Both the position numbers and the translations under genes were made by a program. A stretch of 64,000 bases of DNA from JAHBVY01 sp964415255 (GTDB taxonomy: Bacteria; Myxococcota_A; Polyangia; Polyangiales; Polyangiaceae). Location of the stretch: assembly GCA_964415255.1 (NCBI GenBank), contig CAYQAC010000002.1:39115-103114 (forward strand), in the 5' to 3' direction. Shown here piece by piece: positions 39,813 to 49,529 of this stretch. The first letter of the stretch is position 1, and the number at the start of each line of letters is the position of its first letter. The notes below the pieces were generated by a model. It was given only the letters and a program-made list of their open reading frames with translations. It ran no database searches and was not told where the DNA came from.

Positions 39813-40423
39813 GGCCGCCTCAGGAGTGGGCTGTCAGCGGCCACTGGATCCGTCGGCTCAGGTCGTGAGTCGTCTGGCGCGCTGTCCGGCGCAGGCTCGT
39901 CAGCTGCCGCCGCACCCGCGCTGCCTGTTACGTCAGCCTCACTGCCCATTCGCTGAGCGGGGAGCGTCAGCTGCACGCTCGGGGGCGCCTCACCCTGATC
40001 GGGGCTGTAGAGCATCACCCCAGCGCGGGGGCCGCCCTGCGACTCGAGCAGGTCCACCAAGCGGTGATTCAGGCTGCGCACGCGGCCGCTCAGGCGGTGC
40101 AGCATCTCGAAGGCGAAGGTCGGGTCGCGCCGCATCCGCACCAAGAGCCCCCCCGCGCTGATCACCAAGAGCCGCGTCTCCCCCAGGGCGCGCGCGTTGG
40201 CGTCGCGCGGCAACGACTCCAGCACGCTCATTTCCCCAAAGAAATCTCCCTTGGAGAGCACCGCCAGCTCCAGCTCGCGCTCACCCACCCGCTTGCTGAT
40301 CACCACCTTGCCCGTCTGGATGACGAACATCTCGCGGCTCATGTCGCCCTCACGCACCACGAGCTCACCATCAGCGTAAGCGCGCTCAAGCTCCTTGGCG
40401 CGGTGGACCTTCTTCGTCAGCAT
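39809..40423 (-). CDS. Cyclic-nucleotide-binding domain protein
   Basis: A 204-residue protein with one cNMP-binding domain (about 15-135: EGDMSREMFVIQTGKVVIS, phosphate-binding cassette GDFFGEMSVLESLPRDANARA). There is no helix-turn-helix, so it is not a Crp/FNR regulator; after a short helix the C-terminus (about 140-204) is Ala/Asp/Pro-rich and disordered. The cassette lacks the standard Arg-x-Ala context of strong cAMP binders only slightly, so binding is plausible. It is coupled to the metallophosphatase by an ATGA overlap, suggesting ligand-dependent control of that enzyme or joint membrane/lipid signalling. Inference from context. Confidence 0.8.
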   Translation of the reverse strand: MLTKKVHRAKELERAYADGELVVREGDMSREMFVIQTGKVVISKRVGERELELAVLSKGDFFGEMSVLESLPRDANARALGETRLLVISAGGLLVRMRRDPTFAFEMLHRLSGRVRSLNHRLVDLLESQGGPRAGVMLYSPDQGEAPPSVQLTLPAQRMGSEADVTGSAGAAAADEPAPDSAPDDSRPEPTDPVAADSPLLRRP

Positions 40424-40595
40424 CGGTGTTTCAAGGCTTCGCGGGGGGGTGATGGCGTACGGCCAGAGGAGGCGCGCGGCGCGCGGCGCTTGGCCGACGA
40501 CGCCTCAGTTCAGCTCATCTTCCGAGCCGTCGCAAGCCGCACCGTCGATCGGCAGCCCGTTTGTCGCGCGCGGCGCTTTCGCGTACCGTACGCTG

Positions 40596-41720
40596 ATGTG
40601 GAGGCACGCTGGGGTGGGCGCCGGGCTGTGGGCGCTGATCGCCTGCTCCAGCCCCGAGGAGCCCGAGGCCACCCAGGGACTGCCGTCGCGCTTCATCGTC
40701 ACGGCGGACTACCTGGAAGGTACCCTGTCCATCCTCGACTACGATCGCACCATCGCGGGCGGCGAGGACGTGGAGCTACCGCAGGTGCGGCTCCGCACCA
40801 TCGATCTCCGCGCGTTCACGCCCGGGCCGCTCCAGCTGGAGCTCACCCCCGACGGCGGCGCCGCCCTGGTGGCCATCGGCCCTGGCTTCTACGACGCGCT
40901 CGGCGCGCTCTACGGCTTCCCTGACATCGAGGGCGAGGGCGGCCTCGCGATCGTCACCCTGGAGACAGGGGAGGTCCAGTTCGTCTCCCCGCGGCACACG
41001 CCGATGGGCGTCGCCGTCAGCGCCGACGGCGCGCGCGGCTTCAGCGCCAACTTCGGGCGCCGCGGCGCGCCGGGGGACAGCCTCACCGAGCTCGACCTCG
41101 TGAGCGGCGCCATCCTCAGCGAGACCCAGGTAGGCAGTCGCCCTGAGCAAGTGCGGCTGCTCGGCGACCAGCTGGGCGCGGTGAACCTCGCGGGGGAGGG
41201 CGGCGTGCGGCTGTTCCACCCGGCGGCTCCCGGCGAGAGCCTGGGTCCGCTCATCCCCACTGGGGCGGACCCTTCCGACATCGCGCTGCTCGACGCCAGC
41301 ACCGCCGTGGTCGCTGAGTCGCGCGCGCCGATGGGCTACACCGTGCTCGACGTGAGCGGCGTGAACGCGACGATCCGCGAGCAGCGCGCCACCCAGGGCA
41401 AGCTGCCCTATGGCATCGCCCACATCCCCGGCACACGTGAGGTGCTGCTCTCCATCGCCACCGGCGCTCCCGCCGAGCTCATCCGCGTCGACCTCCAGGA
41501 CGAGCCGAGCGTCGTCCATGAGCCGACTCAGCTCGAAAATGAGCAGGGCAGCTTCATCCTCCAAGTGACGGTGTCACCCGACGGCCAGTACGCCCTGGTG
41601 CCGATCCCGATCGACAACAGCCTGGCGGTGGTGCACCTCGCGAGCGGCACGACGCACCACGTGCGCGGCTGGACCAACGCCGCCCCCAGCTACGCGAAGG
41701 TGCACTGGCGCGCCGATTGA
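40596..41720 (+). CDS. Beta-propeller (YncE-like) lipoprotein
   Basis: A 374-residue predicted lipoprotein. The ATG at 40596 gives MWRHAGVGAGLWALIACSS, a signal with lipobox. The mature chain is a series of beta blades (TADYLEGTLSILDYDRT, LAIVTLETGEVQFVS, PMGVAVSADGARGFSANF, VSPDGQYALVPIPIDNSLAVVHLASG) like YncE and other seven-bladed propellers, which usually serve as interaction or binding platforms. It is divergent from the cNMP-binding gene. No catalytic residues are seen. A TACGCT hexamer just before the ATG may be the -10 of a short-leader transcript. Confidence 0.75.
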   Translation: MWRHAGVGAGLWALIACSSPEEPEATQGLPSRFIVTADYLEGTLSILDYDRTIAGGEDVELPQVRLRTIDLRAFTPGPLQLELTPDGGAALVAIGPGFYDALGALYGFPDIEGEGGLAIVTLETGEVQFVSPRHTPMGVAVSADGARGFSANFGRRGAPGDSLTELDLVSGAILSETQVGSRPEQVRLLGDQLGAVNLAGEGGVRLFHPAAPGESLGPLIPTGADPSDIALLDASTAVVAESRAPMGYTVLDVSGVNATIREQRATQGKLPYGIAHIPGTREVLLSIATGAPAELIRVDLQDEPSVVHEPTQLENEQGSFILQVTVSPDGQYALVPIPIDNSLAVVHLASGTTHHVRGWTNAAPSYAKVHWRAD

Positions 41721-41770
41721 GGCGCACACCTGACGGTTTGCTCAGCCAGCGCGCCGGCCGTGAAGCAGCC

Positions 41771-42088
41771 TCAGCCGGTGCGCTGGATCAGATGGTAACC
41801 GAAGTCGGTCTCGACCACGTCGCTCGTCTGCCCGACCTCCATCGCGAACGTGGCGTCCTCAAACGGGCCCACCATCTGCCCGCGGCCGAACGGCCCCAGA
41901 TCTCCCCCGCTCCCGCCCGAGGGGCAGTCCGAGTGCTGGCGCGCCAAATCCGCAAAACTCGTGCCCTGGGCCACCTGCTGCTTGATCTCCTCGATCAGGC
42001 GCTGCGCCTCCTCTTTGGAGCGGCTCGCGGAGGAGCGCATGGAGCCTTGGTACATGAGGAGGATGTGCGACGCGCGGACCTGAGACAT
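41771..42088 (-). CDS. Parvulin-type peptidyl-prolyl isomerase
   Basis: A 105-residue single-domain parvulin (PpiC/Pin1 type) that speeds cis-trans isomerisation of X-Pro bonds. Family blocks VRASHILLMY, FADLARQHSDCPSGGSGGDLGPFGRGQMVGPFEDATFAM and TDFGYHLIQ cover the active site, including the paired His, Cys and the Met/Phe pocket. No signal peptide, so cytoplasmic, like PpiC. The ATG at 42088 is chosen because it reproduces the family N-terminus; the longer frame adds 26 unrelated residues. Downstream of the AAA protein on the same strand, 195 bp apart. Confidence 0.9.
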   Translation of the reverse strand: MSQVRASHILLMYQGSMRSSASRSKEEAQRLIEEIKQQVAQGTSFADLARQHSDCPSGGSGGDLGPFGRGQMVGPFEDATFAMEVGQTSDVVETDFGYHLIQRTG

Positions 42089-42282
42089 GATGAGGTATCC
42101 TGACTTGGTGACAATTATCTTGTGGTAAATGTCGCTCGGAGCGGCGCGCCGGAGCAGCGCGCTCAAGCGACGCGCAGGGACCTTAAGGGACGCGAGTCAG
42201 CGGGGCAAGGAGCCTGTGGCACCGCCCGCTGACGCCCAGCTCTACCAACCCCCTGCCCCCCTCACCAGGCAGCTCAAGGCGC

Positions 42283-43785
<1,503 letters not shown>

Positions 43786-43877
43786 GAGCAGGTGGGAGCC
43801 AGCTTACCGCAGCGCCACGCGAGCGCGCGACCTCATCAGCGGGGTCAGCTGGCTCAGCAAGGTAGCTTGAGGGGGCC

Positions 43878-43904
43878 CGGGTTGGGGGTTAGACGGCACC
43901 GCGC
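43878..43904 (+). repeat. T-run/G-run intergenic element, copy 11
   Basis: GGGTTGGGGGTTAGACGGCA, then CCGCGCC, between the divergent AAA and polyphosphate-kinase genes, 60 bases before the latter's start. Confidence 0.5.
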
Positions 43905-43948
43905 CATCAGGCCGCGGGCGTCGTCACCAACGGGCGCGGTGTGGTGTG

Positions 43949-43963
43949 CTAGAGCGCCGATCA
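43949..43963 (+). repeat. Tip of the structured repeat at a start codon
   Basis: CTAGAGCGCCGATCA is identical over 15 bases to the left end of copy A at 51164-51178. It ends on the first base of the ATG of the polyphosphate:AMP phosphotransferase gene. It may be a relic or a chance match, but the length makes chance unlikely. Confidence 0.45.
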
Positions 43964-45441
43964 TGTTCGAGACCGCAGAGCTTGGGCGCACCCTCTCCAA
44001 AGAGCAGTTCAATGAGCGCGTACCGGAGCTCCGGTCAGAGCTGTTGACGGCGCAGCGCGAGCTGCTGAAGGCTGACTTCCCAGTGTTCATCCTCTTGAAC
44101 GGGGTGGACGGCGCGGGCAAGGGCGAGACGGCGAACCTCTTGAACGAGTGGCTCGACGCGCGCCTCTTGGAGACCCACGCCTTCGAGCAACCGACGGAGG
44201 CCGACTCCCAGCGCCCGCGCTTCTGGCGCTACTGGCTGCGCACGCCGCCGCGCGGCAAAATCGGCATCTACATCGGCAACTGGTACACCCAGCCCATCAT
44301 CAGCCAGGTGCTCGGCCAAGGCTCGGCGAAGGAGCTGGCGCGTCAGCTCGCGGAGATCCGCCAGTTTGAGCAGGCGCTCATCGACGACGGCGCGCTCATC
44401 GTCAAGTTCTGGTTTCACCTGAGCAAGGCGCAGCAGAAGGCTCGCCTCAGCAAGCTGGAGTCCGACTCCAAGACCTCGTGGCGCGTCGCCAAGGAGGACT
44501 GGCGGCGCTTCAAGCGCTACGAGGAGTTTCGCCGCATCAGCGAGCTCACCCTGCGCGACACCAGCACGGGGGAGGCGCCATGGACGGTGGTCGAGGGCGC
44601 TGACGCGCGGAGCCGCTCCGTACGCGTGGGTGAGGAGCTCCTGTCCCGGCTGCGTGAGCACCTGACCCAGCGCGGTGCAGGCAAACCCCCCGAACCCCCG
44701 CCCGACGCCCATTCATCAGATCCACTGACTATCCTCGATCGGATCGACCTCAGCCAGTCGGTCGACAAGCTGGACTATGAGCTCGAGCTTGAGCGCCAGC
44801 AGGCGCGGTTGAACAAGCTCTCACGTAAGGTGCGGCGCCAAGGCAAGAGCGTCGTCGTGGTGCTGGAGGGTTGGGACGCCGCGGGCAAGGGCGGCGCCAT
44901 CCGCCGCGTGATCCACGCGCTGGACGCGCGCCAGTTCCGCATCATCCCGATCTCAGCGCCGAGCCCAGAGGAGCGCGCGCACCACTACCTGTGGCGGTTC
45001 TGGCGTGACCTCCCTGGGCCTGGGCGCTTCACCATCTACGATCGCAGCTGGTACGGGCGAGTGCTGGTGGAGCGGGTGGAGGGCTTTGCGACGCGCGTGG
45101 AGTGGCGCCGCGCCTACGGTGAAATCAACGAGTTCGAGCGGCAGCTGACGCGGGACGGCAGGACCGCGCTGATCAAGCTGTGGCTGCACCTCAGCCCGGA
45201 GGAGCAGCTGCGGCGCTTCCAAGAACGCGAACAAACGCCCTACAAAGCGCATAAAATTGGCCCAGAGGACTACCGCAACCGCGAGAAGTGGTCGTCCTAC
45301 GAGGCGGCCGCCGACCAAATGGTGAGCCAGACGAGCACGCGCGCCGCGCCGTGGACGCTGGTGCCGGCGGAGTGCAAATACGTGGCGCGGCTGCGGGTGA
45401 TGGAGGCCATCTCCGCCGGCATCGAAGGCATCCTCGACTGA
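43963..45441 (+). CDS. pap: Polyphosphate:AMP phosphotransferase (two PPK2 domains)
   Basis: A 492-residue protein with two fused PPK2 domains, like the Acinetobacter Pap that phosphorylates AMP to ADP using polyphosphate. N-domain (about 15-230): Walker A LLNGVDGAGKGETAN, and IGIYIGNWYTQPII. C-domain (about 255-490): Walker A VVLEGWDAAGKGGAIRR, FTIYDRSWYGRVLVERVEGF, and the lid KIGPEDYRNREKW. Both domains have P-loops, the C-domain with the better DRSWYGR motif. The linker (about 230-252) is Pro-rich, and its codons for residues 237-243 are a copy of the G-run repeat. Cytoplasmic; probably works with a separate polyphosphate kinase under energy or phosphate stress. Confidence 0.9.
   Translation: MFETAELGRTLSKEQFNERVPELRSELLTAQRELLKADFPVFILLNGVDGAGKGETANLLNEWLDARLLETHAFEQPTEADSQRPRFWRYWLRTPPRGKIGIYIGNWYTQPIISQVLGQGSAKELARQLAEIRQFEQALIDDGALIVKFWFHLSKAQQKARLSKLESDSKTSWRVAKEDWRRFKRYEEFRRISELTLRDTSTGEAPWTVVEGADARSRSVRVGEELLSRLREHLTQRGAGKPPEPPPDAHSSDPLTILDRIDLSQSVDKLDYELELERQQARLNKLSRKVRRQGKSVVVVLEGWDAAGKGGAIRRVIHALDARQFRIIPISAPSPEERAHHYLWRFWRDLPGPGRFTIYDRSWYGRVLVERVEGFATRVEWRRAYGEINEFERQLTRDGRTALIKLWLHLSPEEQLRRFQEREQTPYKAHKIGPEDYRNREKWSSYEAAADQMVSQTSTRAAPWTLVPAECKYVARLRVMEAISAGIEGILD
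44670..44691 (-). repeat. G-run element lying inside the pap coding sequence, copy 18
   Basis: These 22 bases are exactly the reverse complement of 50989-51010, a T-run/G-run element in an intergenic gap. Here they are read in frame as Arg-Gly-Ala-Gly-Lys-Pro-Pro in the linker between the two PPK2 domains. Confidence 0.7.
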
Positions 45442-45535
45442 GCTTGCAGCCTGTCGTCGCCCGCGCGCTACCCAAACGTTCAGCGCCGAGGCAGGAAACC
45501 TCGCGAGCATCTGGGCGACGCCGGGGGGAGGTGAC

Positions 45536-45541
45536 TATACT
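45536..45541 (+). promoter_or_regulatory. -10 box of the TPR-lipoprotein operon
   Basis: TATACT, a perfect match in five of six to TATAAT, lies 12 bases before the ATG at 45554. No good -35 at 17 bases upstream. The transcript would have a leader of about five bases. Confidence 0.45.
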
Positions 45542-45553
45542 CGGCGCGGACCC

Positions 45554-46552
45554 ATGCCCCGCCTTCGATCGTCTTCTTTACTCGCGGCGCCGCTGCTCGC
45601 GGCGCTCTTCGCTCACCCAGCCGCAGCTCAAGAGGGCGCCCGCGCGGAGGCGCTGTTCCGCGAGGCGCGTCAGCTGATGGAGGCAGAGCGCTACGACGAG
45701 GCCTGCCCCAAGTTCGCCGCCAGCTACAAGCTTGACGCAGGCGTCGGCACCTTACTGAACCTCGCGGACTGCCACGAGAAGCTGGGGCTCACCGCCAGCG
45801 CCTGGGCAGAGTTCCTTCAGGTGGCCACGCTGTCGCGCCGCGCGGGGCACCAAGCGCGCGCCGAGGTCGCTGAAGAGCGCGCGAAAGATCTTGAAGGCCG
45901 GCTCATCCGCCTGAAGCTGGTGGTGCCTGAGAGCGTCCAGGTGGAGGGCATGGAAATCCGCCAAGACGGCGTGGTGATGGACGCCGCCACCTGGAACAGC
46001 GCGACACCCATCGACCCCGGGCCGCACCTCTTGAGCGTGACAGCGCCCGGCAAGAAGGAGTGGGTGAAGGCGTTCGAGGCCGAGGGCGAGCAGACCACCA
46101 TCACCATCGACATCCCCCAGCTGGAGGACGCCCCGCTCGTGAAGACGCCCGAGTCAGCGACGACCGCTGACCCTGACCCAACGCCGCTGCCGCCACCGTC
46201 CAGCTCGAATGGTCAGCGCACCGCCGGAATCATCATCACCGGCGCAGGCGTGGTGGGGCTCGGGGTGGGCGCGCTGTTCGGCCTCAGCGCGCGCAACAAG
46301 TGGGGCGACGCCGACTGCGAGGACAATCGCTGCCCCTCGCCTGAACGTCAGACCTTGGCTGAAGACGCGAAGCGCCACGCCAACCTCTCCACCCTGTTCT
46401 TCTTTGGTGGCGGCGTGCTCAGCACCGCCGGCATCATCCTGCTCATCACCGCGCCCAGCGAAGAGCGCCCCCCCACCACCGGACTCAAGAGCCTCCGGTT
46501 GTCACCGGCGGTCGGCTCCACCACGGGGATGTGGCTCGGAGGGTCGTTCTGA
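45554..46552 (+). CDS. TPR protein with signal peptide and membrane anchor
   Basis: A 332-residue exported protein, first of a two-gene unit. Signal peptide MPRLRSSSLLAAPLLAALFAHPAAAQ; TPR region (about 30-115: ALFREARQLMEAERYDEACPKFAASYKLD, LLNLADCHEKLGLTASAWAEF); a beta-rich PEGA-like region (about 120-190); a Pro/Asp-rich linker; and two membrane segments near the C-terminus (AGIIITGAGVVGLGVGALFGL and LFFFGGGVLSTAGIILLI). Such TPR-PEGA proteins of myxobacteria are often found beside Ser/Thr kinases and lipoproteins. Probably an envelope scaffold. Stop and next start overlap as TGATG. Confidence 0.8.
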   Translation: MPRLRSSSLLAAPLLAALFAHPAAAQEGARAEALFREARQLMEAERYDEACPKFAASYKLDAGVGTLLNLADCHEKLGLTASAWAEFLQVATLSRRAGHQARAEVAEERAKDLEGRLIRLKLVVPESVQVEGMEIRQDGVVMDAATWNSATPIDPGPHLLSVTAPGKKEWVKAFEAEGEQTTITIDIPQLEDAPLVKTPESATTADPDPTPLPPPSSSNGQRTAGIIITGAGVVGLGVGALFGLSARNKWGDADCEDNRCPSPERQTLAEDAKRHANLSTLFFFGGGVLSTAGIILLITAPSEERPPTTGLKSLRLSPAVGSTTGMWLGGSF

Positions 46553-47481
46553 TGCGCACGGTTGCTTACGGTGCGGGCCTCGCCTGCTTGCTCTCGCTCA
46601 GCTGCGCCAACCTCCTCGGCATCGAGGACACGGAGGAGGTCTCCGCGTGCCAGCCGGGGGACTACTCCTACAACGGGGGTGATGGCGAGGGCACGGGCCC
46701 GAAGTCTGAAGGTATTGGGCAAGACTTCAGCTGTGTTAGGGAGTTTCGCCCTGGGCTCGCCGACACCGACACCGTCGACATCACCCTGGTGATCGTGAAC
46801 CTGATCAACCCCTCGGAGGTGATCGGGGGCATCAACGTGCGCGCCTGCGGCTCGCGCGGCGACGTCAACTGCAGCAACGTGGTGGCGGAGGCGGTCAGTG
46901 ATGCGAACGGCATGGCGACCTTGACGGTGCCCACCACCTCAAGCCGCGGACGCACGGGATATCAGGGCTACTTCGAGTTCGAAGGGCCGGATAGCCGTGG
47001 GCGTGTCTTCATGCCCTACCTCCAGTTCTTCACCCGGCCGGTCACGCGCGATCGCTTCTTCCCGCTCGCGTTGGTGCGCCCGGAGGACTTCGTCACCCTA
47101 TTCAGCGATCACCAGGACGTGGCAGGAGATGGCCGCCTGGGCGCCCTGGCGCTGGACGCCGTGGACTGCCCGAACGCGATGAACGATGACCCCTCCACCG
47201 CCATCGGCGCCCGGAACGTGCGCTTCGCGATCGCGGACTCCTGCCGTCACCTGACTGCCAGCAGCCAGGAGTTCTACTTCTCCAGCGGGGTGCCCTCCAC
47301 CACCGTCAAGGCGACCCAAGACGCGCCCACCATCGGCGGCTTCATCGGCGTGAAGCCAGCGAACGATGTGGTCGTGGAGGCCTACTGGCGTACGGACGCT
47401 CAGAACCTGCGCGTGGTGCAAGACCGGCTCATCGTGCGCCCCGGCACGCTCACCACGCTGCGCTTTGAGCCCAATCAGTGA
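46552..47481 (+). CDS. CANLLGIED-type lipoprotein
   Basis: A 309-residue lipoprotein translated from the ATG that overlaps the preceding stop (TGATG). The signal ends in CLLSLSCANLLGIEDTEEV, the lipobox start common in polyangial myxobacteria. The mature chain is beta-rich, with a carboxypeptidase-regulatory/Big-like region (VVAEAVSDANGMATLTVPTTSSRGRTGYQGYFEF) and a second one near the end (VVVEAYWRTDAQNLRVVQDRLIVRPGT). It likely forms an envelope complex with the upstream TPR protein. Function unknown. Confidence 0.8.
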   Translation: MRTVAYGAGLACLLSLSCANLLGIEDTEEVSACQPGDYSYNGGDGEGTGPKSEGIGQDFSCVREFRPGLADTDTVDITLVIVNLINPSEVIGGINVRACGSRGDVNCSNVVAEAVSDANGMATLTVPTTSSRGRTGYQGYFEFEGPDSRGRVFMPYLQFFTRPVTRDRFFPLALVRPEDFVTLFSDHQDVAGDGRLGALALDAVDCPNAMNDDPSTAIGARNVRFAIADSCRHLTASSQEFYFSSGVPSTTVKATQDAPTIGGFIGVKPANDVVVEAYWRTDAQNLRVVQDRLIVRPGTLTTLRFEPNQ

Positions 47482-47612
47482 GCCTGGCTAGCGCCGGAGC
47501 GCACCTCAAGCCCGCCCAGTGAGCCTAACTGATAATCACTGAGGCCCTGGGCGCGCAGCGCTAGTCAGCTCTCCAGACGGACGCCGCGCGACTACGTCAG
47601 GCGATCTGATCG

Positions 47613-48134
47613 TCAGCTTGCTGGACGAGCGCAGGGGCGCACCAAGTACACGAGCGGCGCCGCGTCAGGCGCCTTAGGGCTCACCGGGTAGGTGCCCACC
47701 CGCTTGAAGCCGAAGCGCTCACACAGGGTCAAGACGCCCGTGTTGCTCTCCAAGGTGAACGCCACCACGTACTGGAGGTCGGAGGCGTCGGCTCGCGCCA
47801 GCACGCTCTTCACCGCGAAGCCCGTCACGCCCGAGGCGACGTGAGCAGGATCCACGTAGGCGCTCATCTCTGCCATGACGCCCTTCACCGCTGGGTTGGA
47901 GCGGAACGGCGCAAGGCTGATCCAACCGATGACCTCACCCTCGGCGGACTCCGCCACGGTGAAGCTGAAGATGTCGGTCTGATCGAGCAGCCGCTCCGCG
48001 AAGTACTCCTTGTAGTTGTGCGTCGGCGGCGGGGGGGTACCCAGGCTGGACTCGACCCCAGCGGTCCACACCTTCAGGACGCGGTCCAAGTCATCGATCG
48101 TCGCCTGCCTCACACGAAATGAACGGTCAGCCAT
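47613..48134 (-). CDS. GNAT family N-acetyltransferase
   Basis: A 173-residue acetyltransferase of the GNAT fold, transferring acetyl from acetyl-CoA to an amine of unknown identity. Motif D/A regions are visible: FRVRQATIDDLDRVLKVW at the start, GEVIGWISLAPFR, MAEMSAYVDPAHVASGVTGFAVKSVLARA (the CoA-binding R/Q-x-x-G-x-A turn is here degenerate, ASGVTG), and ESNTGVLTLCERFGFKRVGTYP near the end. The arrangement resembles phosphinothricin/methionine sulfone acetyltransferases. Single gene. Confidence 0.87.
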   Translation of the reverse strand: MADRSFRVRQATIDDLDRVLKVWTAGVESSLGTPPPPTHNYKEYFAERLLDQTDIFSFTVAESAEGEVIGWISLAPFRSNPAVKGVMAEMSAYVDPAHVASGVTGFAVKSVLARADASDLQYVVAFTLESNTGVLTLCERFGFKRVGTYPVSPKAPDAAPLVYLVRPCARPAS

Positions 48135-48343
48135 GAAACCTCCGCGCCGAGGCTAACACCTGGGCCGCCGCCAAGTCTCAGCCAGACAGCCGGCCAGCCT
48201 CGGCGTCGCTTTTCTTTACTCACCCAAGCGTTCGCGCGAAACTCACCGTGCCTGGCTCAGGGCCATCAGCCAAGAGGGTCACGCGCCCACCCGGCTGCCC
48301 CCCTCGCCTCCTAGCTCCTGCGCGCCGTTTCCCGGCGAGGTTC

Positions 48344-49303
48344 ATGTCTACACTCAAAGCTGGCGACGTCCTCTCGTACTCCTCAGGAAGCCACGACCGA
48401 GGGCCGTATGGGTTTCGCACCCTACGCCCAGGCGGCAACTTGATGGCCCTGTTTCAACACCGCTGGCCGCACCTGGTGGGCGGCTTCGCGGGTCGCCTGC
48501 CGCTCGTCATCAACGCCTACCCAGCCTGCGTCGGCACCTTCGATTTCGGCGTCACGGTGGACACCTACCTCAGCCACTCCACCGGCTCGCGCGCGCTGCA
48601 CTTCGCGCACCTGGAGCAGATGCCCGTGATGCTCATCGGGCAGCCGCTGTTCATGGCGGATCTGCTGTTCCGGCACCTGGCCAAGACGCCCACCCTGCCG
48701 AACACCCTGCTGTTCGCCTGTGGCGGCTACGTGATGCCGCGCTCCCTGGAGTACGCGCTCAGGCAGCTCGTGGCGCCGTACTGCCCAGACTTCAACATCA
48801 TCCACGGCTACGGGGTGGCGGAGGTCGACGCCGGCTGCCTGTTCGCCAGTCGGCGCAGCGCCCAAGGTCACCTGGTGTACGAGCCGCGGAGCGCCGACGT
48901 GGAGGTGACGCTAGATGAGAGCGCCGCCTTGGCCCTCTCCCTCAAGGGGCCGGACGGCAACTACACCATCGAGCGGTTCCCCACCGGGGACGCGGGGATG
49001 GTGGCGCAGGCGGAGGACGGCACCCCCGGCTACGTGATCTGGAACAATGAGCGCCTGCACCCGAACGTCCTGAAAATCCTGGAGAGCTGGACGTTCGAAG
49101 ACTGGGAGCGGCGCACGGGGTACCTCTACTACGGCCGCGAAATCCGCTTCCAGCTCCGCAAGGGCTTCGAGCCGAAGGTGGGCCTCGAGGCAGAGTTCCA
49201 CGACTACGAGAAGAAGTACGGCCACTACTGGCTGTTCAAGCCGGTGTGGGGCCGCGCCCAGGATGATGGCCGCGACCACCCGCTGCGTCGCACCATCATG
49301 TAG
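48344..49303 (+). CDS. Divergent relative of adenylate-forming (ANL) enzymes
   Basis: A 319-residue soluble protein. The middle region (LPNTLLFACGGYVMPRSLEYALRQLVAP and FNIIHGYGVAEVDAGCLF) looks like the A4/A5 part of acyl-CoA-synthetase-type enzymes, where the usual motif is Tyr-Gly-x-Thr-Glu; here it reads YGVAE. A later acidic part (FPTGDAGMVAQ) resembles the A7 Gly-Asp region. The N-terminal phosphate-binding loop of the family is not seen, and the protein is about half normal size. So it may be a reduced LuxE/phenylacetate-CoA-ligase-like enzyme or an unrelated family. The start at 48344 is the first ATG of the homologous-looking region. Confidence 0.55.
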   Translation: MSTLKAGDVLSYSSGSHDRGPYGFRTLRPGGNLMALFQHRWPHLVGGFAGRLPLVINAYPACVGTFDFGVTVDTYLSHSTGSRALHFAHLEQMPVMLIGQPLFMADLLFRHLAKTPTLPNTLLFACGGYVMPRSLEYALRQLVAPYCPDFNIIHGYGVAEVDAGCLFASRRSAQGHLVYEPRSADVEVTLDESAALALSLKGPDGNYTIERFPTGDAGMVAQAEDGTPGYVIWNNERLHPNVLKILESWTFEDWERRTGYLYYGREIRFQLRKGFEPKVGLEAEFHDYEKKYGHYWLFKPVWGRAQDDGRDHPLRRTIM

Positions 49304-49409
49304 GCGCGGCGGCGGCACCTGGGGGCTGCAGCGACGGAGAGCTGCGGTGGTGGCTGAGAGCGCCGAGCGGCGGCGCCTGGGGGCAAAGCGCCCTGCCTAG
49401 CGCATGGAG

Positions 49410-49435
49410 TGCGGTGCCAAACCCCCAAACCCCCT
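49410..49435 (-). repeat. T-run/G-run intergenic element, copy 12
   Basis: On the minus strand CAGGGGGTTTGGGGGTTTGG then CACCGC, in the 226-bp gap upstream of the second kinase gene. Confidence 0.5.
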
Positions 49436-49529
49436 GGGCGCTTCAGACAAAAGGGCCCCTTCGCCTTGCGGAGGGTGGCGCCCAAACCGTAAGCTTGGTG
49501 TCGGTTTCAGCTAAGGAACACTTCCCCCC

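Noticed and set aside
40553..40575. CCCGTTTGTCG resembling an arm of the repeat palindrome
   Set aside because: Too short, and the flanks do not match the element.
45482..45500. AGCGCCGAGGCAG match to structured repeat copy C downstream of pap
   Set aside because: Only 13 bases match and no hairpin or terminus is present.
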